Position numbers and translations under genes: made by a program
DNA from: Halogeometricum pallidum JCM 14848
GTDB taxonomy: Archaea; Halobacteriota; Halobacteria; Halobacteriales; Haloferacaceae
Direction of reading: 5' to 3'
Length of the DNA: 64,000 bases
Assembly (NCBI RefSeq): GCF_000337095.1
Contig: NZ_AOIV01000045.1
Coordinates: 126,795 to 190,794 of the forward strand
Shown here: piece by piece, positions 32,908-41,583 of the stretch
How positions within the stretch are numbered: the first letter of the stretch is position 1
How the letters are laid out: every line of letters begins with the position of its first letter
The notes under the pieces: generated by a model
What the model saw: only the letters and a program-made list of their open reading frames with translations
Database searches by the model: none
Told to the model about the DNA's origin: nothing

Positions 32908-33768
32908 ATGGCGAGCGACCTACTCGGACTGTTCGGCGGCGCGGTCGCACTCGGGGTCGTCCACGGCGTCGAACCGGGTCACGGTTGGCCCATCGCCGCC
33001 TCCTACGCGATGGAGAAGAAGAACAAGTGGGTGTCCGGGGCGGCCGCCGGGACGATTCTCGGCGTCGGCCACCTGGTGAGCAGCATCGCCATGGTGCTCG
33101 TCTTCTTCGCGGCGAAGTCGTACTTCGACCTGACGCAACTGCCGTGGATATCACAGGTCGCCGGCGTCCTGCTGATTCTACTGGGCCTGAACGAACTCCG
33201 CGGCGGCGGGCACGGCCACGACCACGAGGGCAACGGGGACGACGGGGCGGAGCACGGTCATCACGAACCGGACGGTCACCACCATCACCACGAACCGGAC
33301 GGTCACCACACTCACGACGGTAACGGCGGTCACGACCACGCCGATGGCCGTTCCGAATACCACGGCCACCGTACGGACCACGACCACGGCGAGAAGGGCG
33401 TCGTCGCGCGCCTGAAGTCCGCGCTCCCGTTCGTCGGCGATCACTCGCACTCGCATTCTCACGAGTTCGACGGCGACGCCTCGGGGACGACCCTGTGGAG
33501 TCTGGCGTGGTTCGCGTTCGTCCTCGGGTTCGCCCACGAGGAGGAGTTCGAGATTCTCCTCCTGTGTACGGGGTCGAACTACTGTCTGGAACTCATGAGC
33601 GCGTACGCCCTCGCCGTCGTCGTCGGCATCGTCTCGCTGACGCTGCTGCTCGTCGCGGGCTACTACCGCTACGAGGACCGGGTGGAGTCGCTGGCCCAGC
33701 ACTTCCCGACTATCTCGGCCGCGATTCTGATCCTGATGGGCCTCGGGTTCCTGTTCGGACTGTTCTAA
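32908..33768 (+). CDS. NicO-type nickel/cobalt transporter with histidine-rich loop
   Basis: The 286-residue membrane protein has six predicted helices. Helix 1 has VVHGVEPGHGWP, the metal-binding His of the NicO/UreH family, and a second motif WFAFVLGFAHEEEFEILL follows the loop. The central cytoplasmic or external loop (about residues 97-185) is extremely His/Asp-rich with short direct repeats (GHHHHHEPDGHHTHDGN) and would bind nickel or cobalt. Its promoter region is shared with the NikR-type gene, which points to nickel uptake or efflux under NikR control. The transport direction is not shown by sequence. Confidence 0.88.
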   Translation: MASDLLGLFGGAVALGVVHGVEPGHGWPIAASYAMEKKNKWVSGAAAGTILGVGHLVSSIAMVLVFFAAKSYFDLTQLPWISQVAGVLLILLGLNELRGGGHGHDHEGNGDDGAEHGHHEPDGHHHHHEPDGHHTHDGNGGHDHADGRSEYHGHRTDHDHGEKGVVARLKSALPFVGDHSHSHSHEFDGDASGTTLWSLAWFAFVLGFAHEEEFEILLLCTGSNYCLELMSAYALAVVVGIVSLTLLLVAGYYRYEDRVESLAQHFPTISAAILILMGLGFLFGLF

Positions 33769-33772
33769 CGAC

Positions 33773-34360
33773 TCACTCCCGCTTCTCGCGCCCGAGCGTG
33801 TGGAACTCCTCGTTCGGCCGCATGTCCGCGAACATCGCCATGCGGTTCGAGAGGTTGAACATCGCCGTCACCGAGGCGATGTCCCAGACGGCCTCCTCGG
33901 AGTACCCCGCCGCGGTCAGTCGCTCTACGTCCGCCTCGGTCACCTCGCGCGGCGATTCGGTGAGTTTCACGGCGACGTCGAGCATCGCCATGCGCCTCTC
34001 GGAGACGTCGGCCTGCCGGTAGTTGGCGACGAGTTGGTCCGCGAGCGTCGGGTCCTTCGCGTAGATGCGGACGAGGGCGCCGTGGGCGACGTTGCAGTAG
34101 TAGCAGTGGTTGACGCCCGAGACGGCGACGATTATCATCTCTATCTCCTCGCGGTCGAGGGCGGAGTCCTCGACGAGGGCGTCGTGGTACGCGAAGAACG
34201 CGCGGAAGTGGCTCGGCTTGTACGCGAACGCCGAGAAGACGTTCGGCGTGAACCCCGCGCGCTCGGTCTCCTCGTCGATTCGTTCGCGCAGGTCCTCGGG
34301 CAGGTCCTCGTAGTCGGGCACCGGGAATCGGGTCATCGCGTCGTCGGCCAGTTCCGTCAT
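33773..34360 (-). CDS. AhpD/carboxymuconolactone decarboxylase-family protein
   Basis: The 195-residue protein shows the AhpD-like signature NHCYYCNVAHGALVRIY, with a CxxC pair and His that relay protons in peroxidase members. Flanking helices (FFAYHDALVEDSALDREEIEMIIVAVSG) match the peroxidase-related CMD group, which includes halophilic members of about this size. Its role is probably alkyl-hydroperoxide or disulfide reduction in the cytoplasm; no partner gene is nearby. It ends 5 bases from the convergent nickel transporter gene. Confidence 0.88.
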   Translation of the reverse strand: MTELADDAMTRFPVPDYEDLPEDLRERIDEETERAGFTPNVFSAFAYKPSHFRAFFAYHDALVEDSALDREEIEMIIVAVSGVNHCYYCNVAHGALVRIYAKDPTLADQLVANYRQADVSERRMAMLDVAVKLTESPREVTEADVERLTAAGYSEEAVWDIASVTAMFNLSNRMAMFADMRPNEEFHTLGREKRE

Positions 34361-34498
34361 ACCGGAAACTGTCCCGGTCGACCCTTATACTCTCGCTCGT
34401 TCGTCCGATACTGACCTCGCTGTGGTTGTTCCCGTCGGGAGCGACCCGGCCGTCCGGGGAAAAGCGATTAGCCCCCGTCGTACGCATGTAGACTCATC

Positions 34499-35368
34499 AT
34501 GTACGAGCGTATACTCGTGCCGGTCGACGGCAGCGAGGGCTCCGAGGAGGTACTGTACCACGCGGGCGAGATGGCCCAGCGGACCGGCGGCGAAGTCACG
34601 CTGCTGTTCGTCGCCGATACGAGCAGGGACAGCGTTACCGTCGTCGAGGACGACGTGGTCGACGCCCTCGAACAGGAAGGAAGCGGCGTCGTCGACGACG
34701 CCGCCGAGGTACTCGACTCGCTGGGTGTCGGCTACTCGACGGACGTGGTGCAGGGCGACCCGGTTCCCACCATCGTCGACTACGCGGAGCGGTACGACTA
34801 CGACGCGGTCGTGATGCCGACGCAGGGGAAGGCGGGGCTCTCGAAGCAACTGCTCGGGAGCGTCACGGAGAAGGTCGTCCGCCTCTCGGAGCGGCCGGTC
34901 GTCACGGTCCGCACGGGAACCGAGCGGTCGCTGTCGTTCCCCTACGAACGGGTTCTCGTCGCGACTGACGGGAGTTCTGCGGCGACGTACGCGGCCGAGC
35001 ACGCCGTCGACCTGGCGGCGTCGCTCGACGCGACGCTGCACGTGCTCAGCGTCGTCGACGACTCGCTGCTCGGACTCGACGTGCGCTCGGCGCTCTCGGG
35101 GGCCGAAGCGGAGGAGGCCGCCGAAGAGGCCGTCGAGAACGTCGTCATCGCGGCCGAGTCGCGCGACGTCGAGGTCGAGACCCACGTCGAGCACGGGTCG
35201 CCGCACGAGGCCATGCTCGACGCCATCGAGTCCTACGACATCGACGCCGTGGTGATGGGGACGACGGGGAAGGGCGCCGTCGACCGCATCCTCCTCGGCA
35301 GCGTCGCCGAGAAGACGGTCCGCACCTCACCGGTACCGGTCGTCACCGTCCACAACGCCTCGGAGTGA
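34499..35368 (+). CDS. Tandem universal stress protein (two UspA domains)
   Basis: The 289-residue protein has two UspA domains, about residues 1-142 and 145-289. Each starts with the family strand (MYERILVPVDGSEGSEEVL; YERVLVATDGSSAATYA). Each ends with the nucleotide-binding GxxGxxxxxxGS pattern (MPTQGKAGLSKQLLGSV and MGTTGKGAVDRILLGSVAEKTV). Such proteins bind ATP and are induced under stress. It diverges from the AhpD-like gene, sharing 138 bases that must contain both promoters. Confidence 0.93.
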   Translation: MYERILVPVDGSEGSEEVLYHAGEMAQRTGGEVTLLFVADTSRDSVTVVEDDVVDALEQEGSGVVDDAAEVLDSLGVGYSTDVVQGDPVPTIVDYAERYDYDAVVMPTQGKAGLSKQLLGSVTEKVVRLSERPVVTVRTGTERSLSFPYERVLVATDGSSAATYAAEHAVDLAASLDATLHVLSVVDDSLLGLDVRSALSGAEAEEAAEEAVENVVIAAESRDVEVETHVEHGSPHEAMLDAIESYDIDAVVMGTTGKGAVDRILLGSVAEKTVRTSPVPVVTVHNASE

Positions 35369-35395
35369 CGCCGGACCGGTGAGCGGGAGAACCCC

Positions 35396-35908
35396 TCAGA
35401 CCGCGACGGCCGCGTAAAGCGCGCCCGCGGCGGCGAACACGCCCAGTCCGAACAGCGCGTAGTTGGCGACGGTGTTGTCCGCGCGCCACGCGGAGACGGT
35501 GTAGCGGCGACCGGAGAGCGGCCACAGGAAGTTCACGCCCATCGGCGTGAGAGCGTCGCCGAGGAGGTGCGCGAGGACGGTGAGAAAGCCGAGCAGGAAC
35601 GCGAAGACGGCGAGGCTCCCGCCCGCGAGGGCGACGATTCCGGCGTCGGCGACGCCGATGCCGACGGACGATAGCGCGCGGACGCCGCCGGCGAAGATAC
35701 CGCCGACGAGGGCCGCGAAGAGCAGCGAGTGCGTCGGGCCGCGGTGCGGGAGGCCGGGGATTTTGTGGTCCGCGTCCGGCAGCATCGTCAGCCACAGCAT
35801 CGTCGCGCCGACGACGAACGCGAGGTCCGGGCGGCCGAGACGGACGAGGGCGAACCCGACGGGCGCGAAGACGAGGAGCGAGACGCCGCAGTGTCCCTTC
35901 CAGTACAT
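35396..35908 (-). CDS. DUF457 membrane protein (YdjM-like metal-dependent hydrolase family)
   Basis: The ATG at 35908 (MYWKGHCGVSLLVFAPVGFA) gives 170 residues with four or five membrane helices. The family motifs are present: LPDADHKIPGLPHRGPTHSLLFAALVG (HRGxTHS) and LAHLLGDALTPMGV (HxxxD), which together could bind a metal at the membrane face. The family is described as membrane-bound metal-dependent hydrolase; its substrate is unknown. It converges on the UspA gene with 27 bases between the ends and diverges from the MscS pseudogene. Confidence 0.86.
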   Translation of the reverse strand: MYWKGHCGVSLLVFAPVGFALVRLGRPDLAFVVGATMLWLTMLPDADHKIPGLPHRGPTHSLLFAALVGGIFAGGVRALSSVGIGVADAGIVALAGGSLAVFAFLLGFLTVLAHLLGDALTPMGVNFLWPLSGRRYTVSAWRADNTVANYALFGLGVFAAAGALYAAVAV

Positions 35909-36030
35909 ACCCTCGCTCTCTCCGGAACTCGGAAAAAGCGATTGGTCGGGCGACCGGTCCGCCTTCACAACCGATCGCCACGAGCGACCGTACGGGAAAC
36001 TGTTATCTCCCGAGGCGTCCTGTCTCGGTC

Positions 36031-37319
36031 GTGCTCGGCCCACTCGCGGACGCGCTCGCGGGCCTCTCCGCGGTGGAAGCGACGGTCGCCCTCCTCCTCG
36101 TCTCCGTGGTCGCCGCCCTCGCCTTGGAGTTCGTCGTCCTCCGGACGGCCCGCCGCTACGTCGTCCACACCGACAGCGCCTACGACGACATCGTCCTCTC
36201 GGAACTACGAGCGCCCCTGGTCGTCACCGCCGCCCTCGCGGGCGTCTTCCTCCTCACGCAGGTGCCGGCCGTGCGGGCGTCGACGGTGTTCCCGTCGGAG
36301 ACCCTCGACACCTTCTTCGGCCGGCCGTCGATATCGGTCATCGTGGTCGTCTGGGCGTACGCGGCCAACCGCGCGGTGAACCGACTGGTCGAACGGGTGA
36401 ACGACGAGGGCGGCCGGTTCGACTTCGCGCCCGTGTTCTCGAACGTCTGGACGCTGGTCGTCCTCCTCGGCGGCGCGGCCACCCTGCTGTACGTCTGGGA
36501 CATCGAGGTGACGCCGCTGCTCGGCGCGGCGGGCGTCGCGGGTATCGCGGTGGGCTTCGCCGCGAAGGACACCGTCGCCAACTTCTTCGGGCGTCGCCGG
36601 GCCACGCCTGGCGGCCCGTCAGACGCAGTCTGACGACGGAATCGCGCTGTACTTCGACGACACGTACAAACTCGGCGACTTCATCGTTCTCGACGACGGC
36701 ACCTCGGGGTCCGTCGTGAAAGTCGGCATCCGCTCGACCACGCTTCTCACCCGGCGAACTGATGGTGACGGTGCCGAACTCGGTGCTCAACGCGGCGAAG
36801 ATAACGAACGACTCCGCCCCGCAGCGACGGCGGCGCATCCGCGTGCCCCTCTCCGTCGCCTACGGAACCGACCTGGACGACTTCGAGGCGTTGGCCCTCG
36901 ATGTGGCCGAGGCGGAATCGCTCGTCCTCGACTCGCCGAAGCCGCGGATGCGCTTCCGCCGGTTCGGCGAAAGCGCCCTGGAGTACGAACTGCTCTGCTG
37001 GGTGTGCGCGCCCACGCGCCGCCGCGCCCAACACGAACTGAATCGCGCGCTGTATGTGGCGCTGAACGACGCCGAGATAGAGATTCCGTTCCCGAAGCGC
37101 GACGTGACGCTGACGACGGCCGCCGCGTCCGCGACGACGGGGGCGTCCGAACCGAGCGACGCCCGGTCGGAGGCGGACGAGCGAGTGGCGACGGACGGCG
37201 CGGGTGTGGGCGAAGCGGCGAGTGGATGCGCGGAGGGAGACGCCGACGACGATAACGACGGCGGCGCACACTCGGTGTCGGGGTCGGAGTCGGACGCCGA
37301 CGCCAGCCCGAAACGGTAA
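36031..37319 (+). pseudogene. MscS-family mechanosensitive channel gene, broken by insertion and a second frameshift
   Basis: Three frames must be joined to recover an MscS-like protein. The first part (36031-36590, from GTG) encodes several membrane helices and ends inside the pore-helix sequence GIAVGFAAKDTVANFFG. A 46-base insert (36591-36636) then disrupts the frame and brings a stop. The text continues in another frame as GIALYFDDTYKLGDFIVLDD to 36750. At about 36751-36755 the frame shifts again, and VTVPNSVLNAAKIT (36762 on) leads to the end of the MscS domain (IPFPKRDV) and a long acidic tail. Otherwise the sequence keeps family residues, so inactivation looks recent. MscS channels release solutes on osmotic down-shock. 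A sequencing or assembly fault cannot be excluded. Confidence 0.85.
36591..36636. mobile_element. 46-nt double-hairpin insert inside the MscS gene
   Basis: The bases between TTCTTCGG and CGGAATC, which would join in frame (NFFG to GIALYF), are extra. They contain an imperfect hairpin (CGGGCC at 36598-36603 and GGCCCG at 36613-36618) and a perfect one with 8-bp arms and a GCA loop (36617-36624 and 36628-36635). CGG occurs at both borders, so the exact ends are ambiguous and a short target duplication is possible. No transposase is encoded. Two hairpins in so short an insert resemble a minimal palindromic repeat or the hairpin end of an IS200/IS605-type element, but no second copy was found here. 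Confidence 0.5.
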
Positions 37320-37343
37320 CCCCGCGGAGTCCGAATCGCCGGT

Positions 37344-37577
37344 ATGGCCGTGCTGCTACAGACCGTCGTTGCCCGCTTTCTCGATTGGCTCGTCGGGTCG
37401 TACGGCCCGTTCGTCATTCCGGTGCTCCTGTTCGCTATCGGCTCTGTCGGCTACCTCGTCCTCGTCGCTGCCGGCCGCGCCGGCATCGCGGACGAACTGG
37501 TCGAGACCGACGAGTTGGGGTGGGGGGAGTCGCCGCCCGACAGTCCGAACGACGGCGACGAGAAGTGGCAACGGTGA
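37344..37577 (+). CDS. Small one- or two-helix membrane protein, unknown
   Basis: The 77-residue protein has an N-terminal amphipathic stretch (LLQTVVARFLDWLVGSYG) and one clear membrane helix (FVIPVLLFAIGSVGYLVLVAAG), followed by an acidic, polar tail. I do not recognise a family. It lies 24 bases after the end of the MscS pseudogene and 4 bases from the convergent aldo/keto reductase stop, so it may once have been co-transcribed with the channel gene. Confidence 0.6.
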   Translation: MAVLLQTVVARFLDWLVGSYGPFVIPVLLFAIGSVGYLVLVAAGRAGIADELVETDELGWGESPPDSPNDGDEKWQR

Positions 37578-37581
37578 GCGG

Positions 37582-38385
37582 TCAGTCCCGGTTCCACGGC
37601 CCCATGTCGGGGTCGATGACGCGCCGCCGTTCCTCGATGTCGTCGATGGCCGCCAGGTCCTCCTCGTCCAGTTCCATCTCGGCGGCCGCGAGGTTGTCGG
37701 CCACGTGGTCGCCCGAGGACTTCGGGATGGGGACGATGCCGTGTTCGACGGCCCACGCGATGCACACCTCGGCGGTCGAGACGCCGTGCTTTTCGGCCAC
37801 CTCGGAGAGCACGGGGTGGTCGAGAATCTTCCCCCGTCCGAGCGGCGAGTAGGCGACGAGGTAGTGGTCGTGTTCGTCGGCGTACGCGCGAAGTTCCTCT
37901 TGGGGGAGGAGCGGATGGCACTCGACTTGGTGGGCCGCGACGGGGGCGTCCAGAATCTCTCGCGCCTCGTCGAGCAGGTCCGGTTCGAAGTTGCTGAGGC
38001 AGACGTGGTCGACGAGGCCCTCCTCGCGCAGTTGGTCGAAGGCGGGAAGCGTCTCCTCGGCGTCGTAGGCATCGGCGGGCCAGTGGACGTACAGCATCTC
38101 GACCTTCTCGACGCCGAGTCGATCCAGACTCTCCTTCGCCGTGCGTTCAACGTCCTCGGGCGCGAGATTTCCGGGCTCTATCTTCGTCGCCAGGACGATG
38201 TCGTCGCGGTCGACGTCGCTCTCGGCGATGCCCGCGCCGACTTCCGCCTCGTTGTCGTACATCTGCGCCGTGTCGACGAAGCGGTAACCGGCGTCCAACG
38301 CCGCGGCGACGTTGTCGGTCCACTCGTCTCCGTCCTCGTCGCCGGAGGTGCCGTACCCTATCTCGGGGAGGTCGAGGTCTGTCAC
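37582..38385 (-). CDS. Aldo/keto reductase
   Basis: The 267-residue NADPH-dependent reductase keeps the tetrad: Asp and Tyr in FVDTAQMYDNEAEVG, Lys in VLATKIEP and His in MLYVHWPA. The cofactor segment near the end (GIVPIPKSSGDHVADNLAA) is of the 2,5-diketo-gluconate reductase type (AKR5-like). The size is normal. It is the second reductase of this superfamily in the window, from a different subfamily than the one at 26861. A pair of 22-bp tandem repeats lies in its promoter region. Confidence 0.93.
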   Translation of the reverse strand: MTDLDLPEIGYGTSGDEDGDEWTDNVAAALDAGYRFVDTAQMYDNEAEVGAGIAESDVDRDDIVLATKIEPGNLAPEDVERTAKESLDRLGVEKVEMLYVHWPADAYDAEETLPAFDQLREEGLVDHVCLSNFEPDLLDEAREILDAPVAAHQVECHPLLPQEELRAYADEHDHYLVAYSPLGRGKILDHPVLSEVAEKHGVSTAEVCIAWAVEHGIVPIPKSSGDHVADNLAAAEMELDEEDLAAIDDIEERRRVIDPDMGPWNRD

Positions 38386-38420
38386 GTCCGGTGCGAAGGA
38401 CGGGTCGGTGAAAGACGTGT

Positions 38421-38464
38421 GCGAGGCGGAAAACGGTGTGATGCGAGGCGGAATACGGTGTGGT
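38421..38464. repeat. Two tandem 22-bp repeats upstream of the aldo/keto reductase gene
   Basis: Copy 1 (38421-38442) and copy 2 (38443-38464) share GCGAGGCGGAAaACGGTGTG with two mismatches in 22 positions. They lie 36 to 79 bases upstream of the reductase start (38385) and just beyond the stop of the NCS2 permease gene. Two helical turns separate the copies, so they could be paired operator sites; a recent duplication is an alternative. Confidence 0.55.
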
Positions 38465-38487
38465 CCGAGGAGTCGAACGGCGGACGC

Positions 38488-40065
38488 TCAGTCGCCCTTC
38501 GTCCCGCCGCGGACGAAGCGGTCGTACGCGGAGGCGAAGTCCTCGTCGGCCTCGGCGGACTCCTCCCACTCCTCTAAGCCGCGTTCCTCGCGCGTCCCCT
38601 CGATGGTGTTGTCGAGGACGAACGCGAACAGGCCGCCGACGGCCATCCCCGTCGACCCGATGACGAAGACGGTGTTCGAGACCACCTGCGCGCCGAGTAT
38701 CGGACCGAGGTAGGCGACGCCCCGCATCCCCTCCTGGAACGCCCCCGCGGACCCGACGTTCGCCATGTAGGTCGGAACGGCGAGGCCGACGAACAGGGAG
38801 ACGCCGACGACGAAGATGTTGCGCGAGGAGTCGAGGTCGACGTACTTCAGGTTCGAGAGGCCGACGGCGACTATCTGGCCGAACATGGCGATGTAGAGGC
38901 CGCCGACGACCGGGTCGGGGATGGTCGCGACGAGTTGGCCGAAGTAGCCGACGAAGCCGACGACCAGCATGACGGCCGCCCCTATCTGGACGACGTAGCG
39001 CGAGGCGACGCCGGTGAGGCCGATAGCGCCGATGTTCTCCGAGTAGGAGGTCGACCCGGACCCGCCCATGAGCGCGGAGAAGACGTTCATGAGGCCCTCC
39101 ATCCCGATACCGTGGTTGATTCGCTTCTCGGAAGGAGCGCCGATTCCCGAGAGGCGCGCGACGGCGTGGTAGTCGCCGAGGCTCTCGATCATCGACGCGC
39201 CGACGCCGGCGAGCATCCCGACGACGAACGCGGAGGTGACCTGCGGGACGCCGAACGCCACCTCGCCGAGGAGGGGGAACGCGACGGTGACGCTGTTCGG
39301 CCCGCCGGCGAAGCCCCACTGGAGGGGGTAGATGGGGACGAACGCGGGCGCCGAGAGGACCGTCCCGAAGTCGACGTATCCCGAGGTGTCGGGCGCGTAG
39401 ACGCCGACGGCCGAGAGGACGGCCGCGATGCCGTAGGCGACGACGATGCCGAGGAGGACGGGGAACAGTCCGAACACGCGGTGGGCGGTGTCGATATACT
39501 GCGAGAAGAGGACGATGAGAAGCAGCGTCAGAGCGAGGAGGGGGACGTTGGTCGTCGCCGCGGTGACCTGCGGGGTGTTGAACAGCGAGAGGCCGATGAG
39601 GGCGATGGTGGGCGCGATGACGACCGGCGAGAGGAACGAGCGGAGTTTCCCGAGGAGGCCGAAGTAGCCGACGGCGATCTCGGCGAGGGCGGCGACGAGT
39701 ATCGCCCCCTGCAACTGGAGGAGGGCGGCCTGCCACGCCGGGCCGGCCGGGTCGCTCGCCGTCACGACGCCGACGACGGCCAGTGCGGGCGCCAGCATCG
39801 AGAACGGCGCGCCCTGCACGATGGGGTAGCGGTTGCCGAACGTCGTCTGCGCCAGCGTGGCGACACCGGAAATGACGAAGAACGTCCCGACGAAGCGCGG
39901 GATAATCTCGGCGGGCATGCCGAGGGCGCCCGCGAGGATGAGCGGAACGGCGATGTTCGCGCCGACCATCGTCAGATAGTGTTGGACGCCGAGGAGAAGA
40001 GAGGTGCCGAGCGGTGGTCTGTCTTCGATGCCGTAGGCCACGAAGGAGTCGTCGGACCGACTCAC
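38488..40065 (-). CDS. NCS2-family nucleobase (uracil/xanthine) permease
   Basis: The first in-frame start before the conserved region is GTG at 40065 (MSRSDDSFVAYGIEDRPP); the frame stays open upstream only as a shadow of the divergent MFS gene. The 525-residue protein has about 13 to 14 membrane helices and the family pattern: GVQHYLTMVGANIAVPLILA near the N-terminus, the IVQGAPFSMLAPALAVVG segment, and GIGMEGLMNVFSALMGGSGSTSYSENIGAIGLTGVASR with the NCS2 signature. It imports purine or pyrimidine bases with protons. A related-family residue set that would separate uracil from xanthine substrates cannot be judged reliably. It diverges from the MFS gene, sharing 129 bases. Confidence 0.92.
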   Translation of the reverse strand: MSRSDDSFVAYGIEDRPPLGTSLLLGVQHYLTMVGANIAVPLILAGALGMPAEIIPRFVGTFFVISGVATLAQTTFGNRYPIVQGAPFSMLAPALAVVGVVTASDPAGPAWQAALLQLQGAILVAALAEIAVGYFGLLGKLRSFLSPVVIAPTIALIGLSLFNTPQVTAATTNVPLLALTLLLIVLFSQYIDTAHRVFGLFPVLLGIVVAYGIAAVLSAVGVYAPDTSGYVDFGTVLSAPAFVPIYPLQWGFAGGPNSVTVAFPLLGEVAFGVPQVTSAFVVGMLAGVGASMIESLGDYHAVARLSGIGAPSEKRINHGIGMEGLMNVFSALMGGSGSTSYSENIGAIGLTGVASRYVVQIGAAVMLVVGFVGYFGQLVATIPDPVVGGLYIAMFGQIVAVGLSNLKYVDLDSSRNIFVVGVSLFVGLAVPTYMANVGSAGAFQEGMRGVAYLGPILGAQVVSNTVFVIGSTGMAVGGLFAFVLDNTIEGTREERGLEEWEESAEADEDFASAYDRFVRGGTKGD

Positions 40066-40194
40066 GAGAAATCCCCGTCCATGTTCGTCGTCCTGTCCTC
40101 CGTCGACGCACAAATATCCGCCGTTCTGGACCGACGCGCTCCAACGACGTTCCGTATCGGTAACAATTTCACCCACGATTTCGTGCGGTAGTCC

Positions 40195-41529
40195 GTGAGT
40201 CAGACGGGACGGCCGAGCGACGCGTGGTTGTACGGGTGGGCGGCGGGGTACGCCTCGGTGGGCGCGGCGTCGGTGTTGGTTCCGCTGTACGCCATCGACC
40301 TCGGGTCGGGCGCATTCCTCGTCAGTCTCATCGCCGCCACCGCGGCGTTCGCGGGCGTCCCCGGGGCGATTCTCTGGGGGAAGGCGGTTTCCCGGACCCA
40401 ACGACGACGGCCGTTCATCCTCGTCGCCCTCGGATTGACCGGTGCCGTCCTCCTCATCGCACCGTTCCTGTCGTCGCCGTGGACGGTGCTGGTCGCCAAC
40501 GCCGCCCTCTGGTTCGTCGTCGCCGCCGCCGCGCCAGTGTTGAACCTCGTCGTCGTGGACGGCTACCAGCCGCACGAGTGGTCGGTCCGGTTCGGTAAGC
40601 TGAACCAGTATCAGGGCTACGGCTGGCTGGCGGGGCTGGTCGCCGGCGCGGTGTGGTCCGCCCTCGCGGGGTCGGTGTTCGGAATCGCTCCCCTCCCGGC
40701 CAAGCGCCTGTTCTTCGTCGCCGCAGGCGTCGTCGCCCTGCTCGGATTCGTCGCGGTGTACGTTCGCTACCCGGAGCGGCCGCGGCTGACGGAGCGACGG
40801 TACGTCCGCCTGCTCCGCCGCGTCCAGCACGACGGCCTCGGCGGCGGTCGGTCCACGCGGGCCGTCCCGTTCGGCCCCTCGCGAGTGTACTGGGCGCTCC
40901 GCTCGCTCCGACGGACGAGGCGGAGGCCCGAACCCCTGACCGAGCGGTTCTCGGGCGAGCTGACGCGCTACCTCGCGGCGGCGACGCTGTTCTTCGCGGG
41001 CTTCGCCGTCTTCTTCGCACCGCTTCCGGCGTTCCTGACGGATGCCGGCTACACCACCGACCACGTGTTCGCGCTGAACGTCGTCTCCGCGGCCGCCTCG
41101 GCCGTCGCGTACGCGCCCGTCGGGTCGCTTGCGGCCCGGTTCGACCGCTTTCAGCTACAGACGGGCGCGCTGCTCTCTCGGGTCGTCGTGTTCCCCCTCG
41201 TCGCCGTCGTCGGGGGCATTCTCGCCCCGCCGAGCGGACTGCTCGTCGTCGGCGTCCTGTTCGCCGTCATCGGACTCGCGTGGGCGTTCATCGCCGTGAC
41301 GGCGACGGGAATCGTCGCCGACCTCGCGGCGGAACCGGTGCGGAGCGAGGCGCTCGGCGCGTACACGGCGCTCGGGAGCCTCGGCGGCGGCGTCGGGAGC
41401 GCCCTCGGCGGCGTCGTCGCCGGCGGCTTCGGCTACGAGTCCGCGTTCGTGTTCGCCGCCTGCTGCATCGTCGTGGCCGCCGGCGCCGTCGTCCGCGGAC
41501 GACGGTCGGGGCGGAGCGGCGGGTTCTGA
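40195..41529 (+). CDS. MFS transporter
   Basis: From GTG 40195 the 444-residue protein has 12 predicted membrane helices with a longer central loop (about residues 195-255, rich in Arg) that separates the two six-helix halves. Motif-A-like sequence is seen as LWGKAVSRTQRRRPFIL in the first half. The substrate cannot be deduced. It diverges from the nucleobase permease gene and ends 54 bases before the convergent cheW stop, marking the left border of the motility island. Confidence 0.87.
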   Translation: MSQTGRPSDAWLYGWAAGYASVGAASVLVPLYAIDLGSGAFLVSLIAATAAFAGVPGAILWGKAVSRTQRRRPFILVALGLTGAVLLIAPFLSSPWTVLVANAALWFVVAAAAPVLNLVVVDGYQPHEWSVRFGKLNQYQGYGWLAGLVAGAVWSALAGSVFGIAPLPAKRLFFVAAGVVALLGFVAVYVRYPERPRLTERRYVRLLRRVQHDGLGGGRSTRAVPFGPSRVYWALRSLRRTRRRPEPLTERFSGELTRYLAAATLFFAGFAVFFAPLPAFLTDAGYTTDHVFALNVVSAAASAVAYAPVGSLAARFDRFQLQTGALLSRVVVFPLVAVVGGILAPPSGLLVVGVLFAVIGLAWAFIAVTATGIVADLAAEPVRSEALGAYTALGSLGGGVGSALGGVVAGGFGYESAFVFAACCIVVAAGAVVRGRRSGRSGGF

Positions 41530-41583
41530 GGTGCGGACGCTGCGCTCGACGCGGAGAGAACGAAACGAAAGCGGGTCGCACGC

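Noticed and set aside
33230-33400. Direct repeats of CACGAACCGGACGGTCACCAC type that could suggest a CRISPR-like array
   Set aside because: They encode the His-rich loop of the nickel transporter in frame and have no regular spacers.
40066-41064. Upstream extension of the nucleobase permease frame
   Set aside because: It runs antisense through the MFS gene. The conserved permease sequence begins right after GTG 40065.
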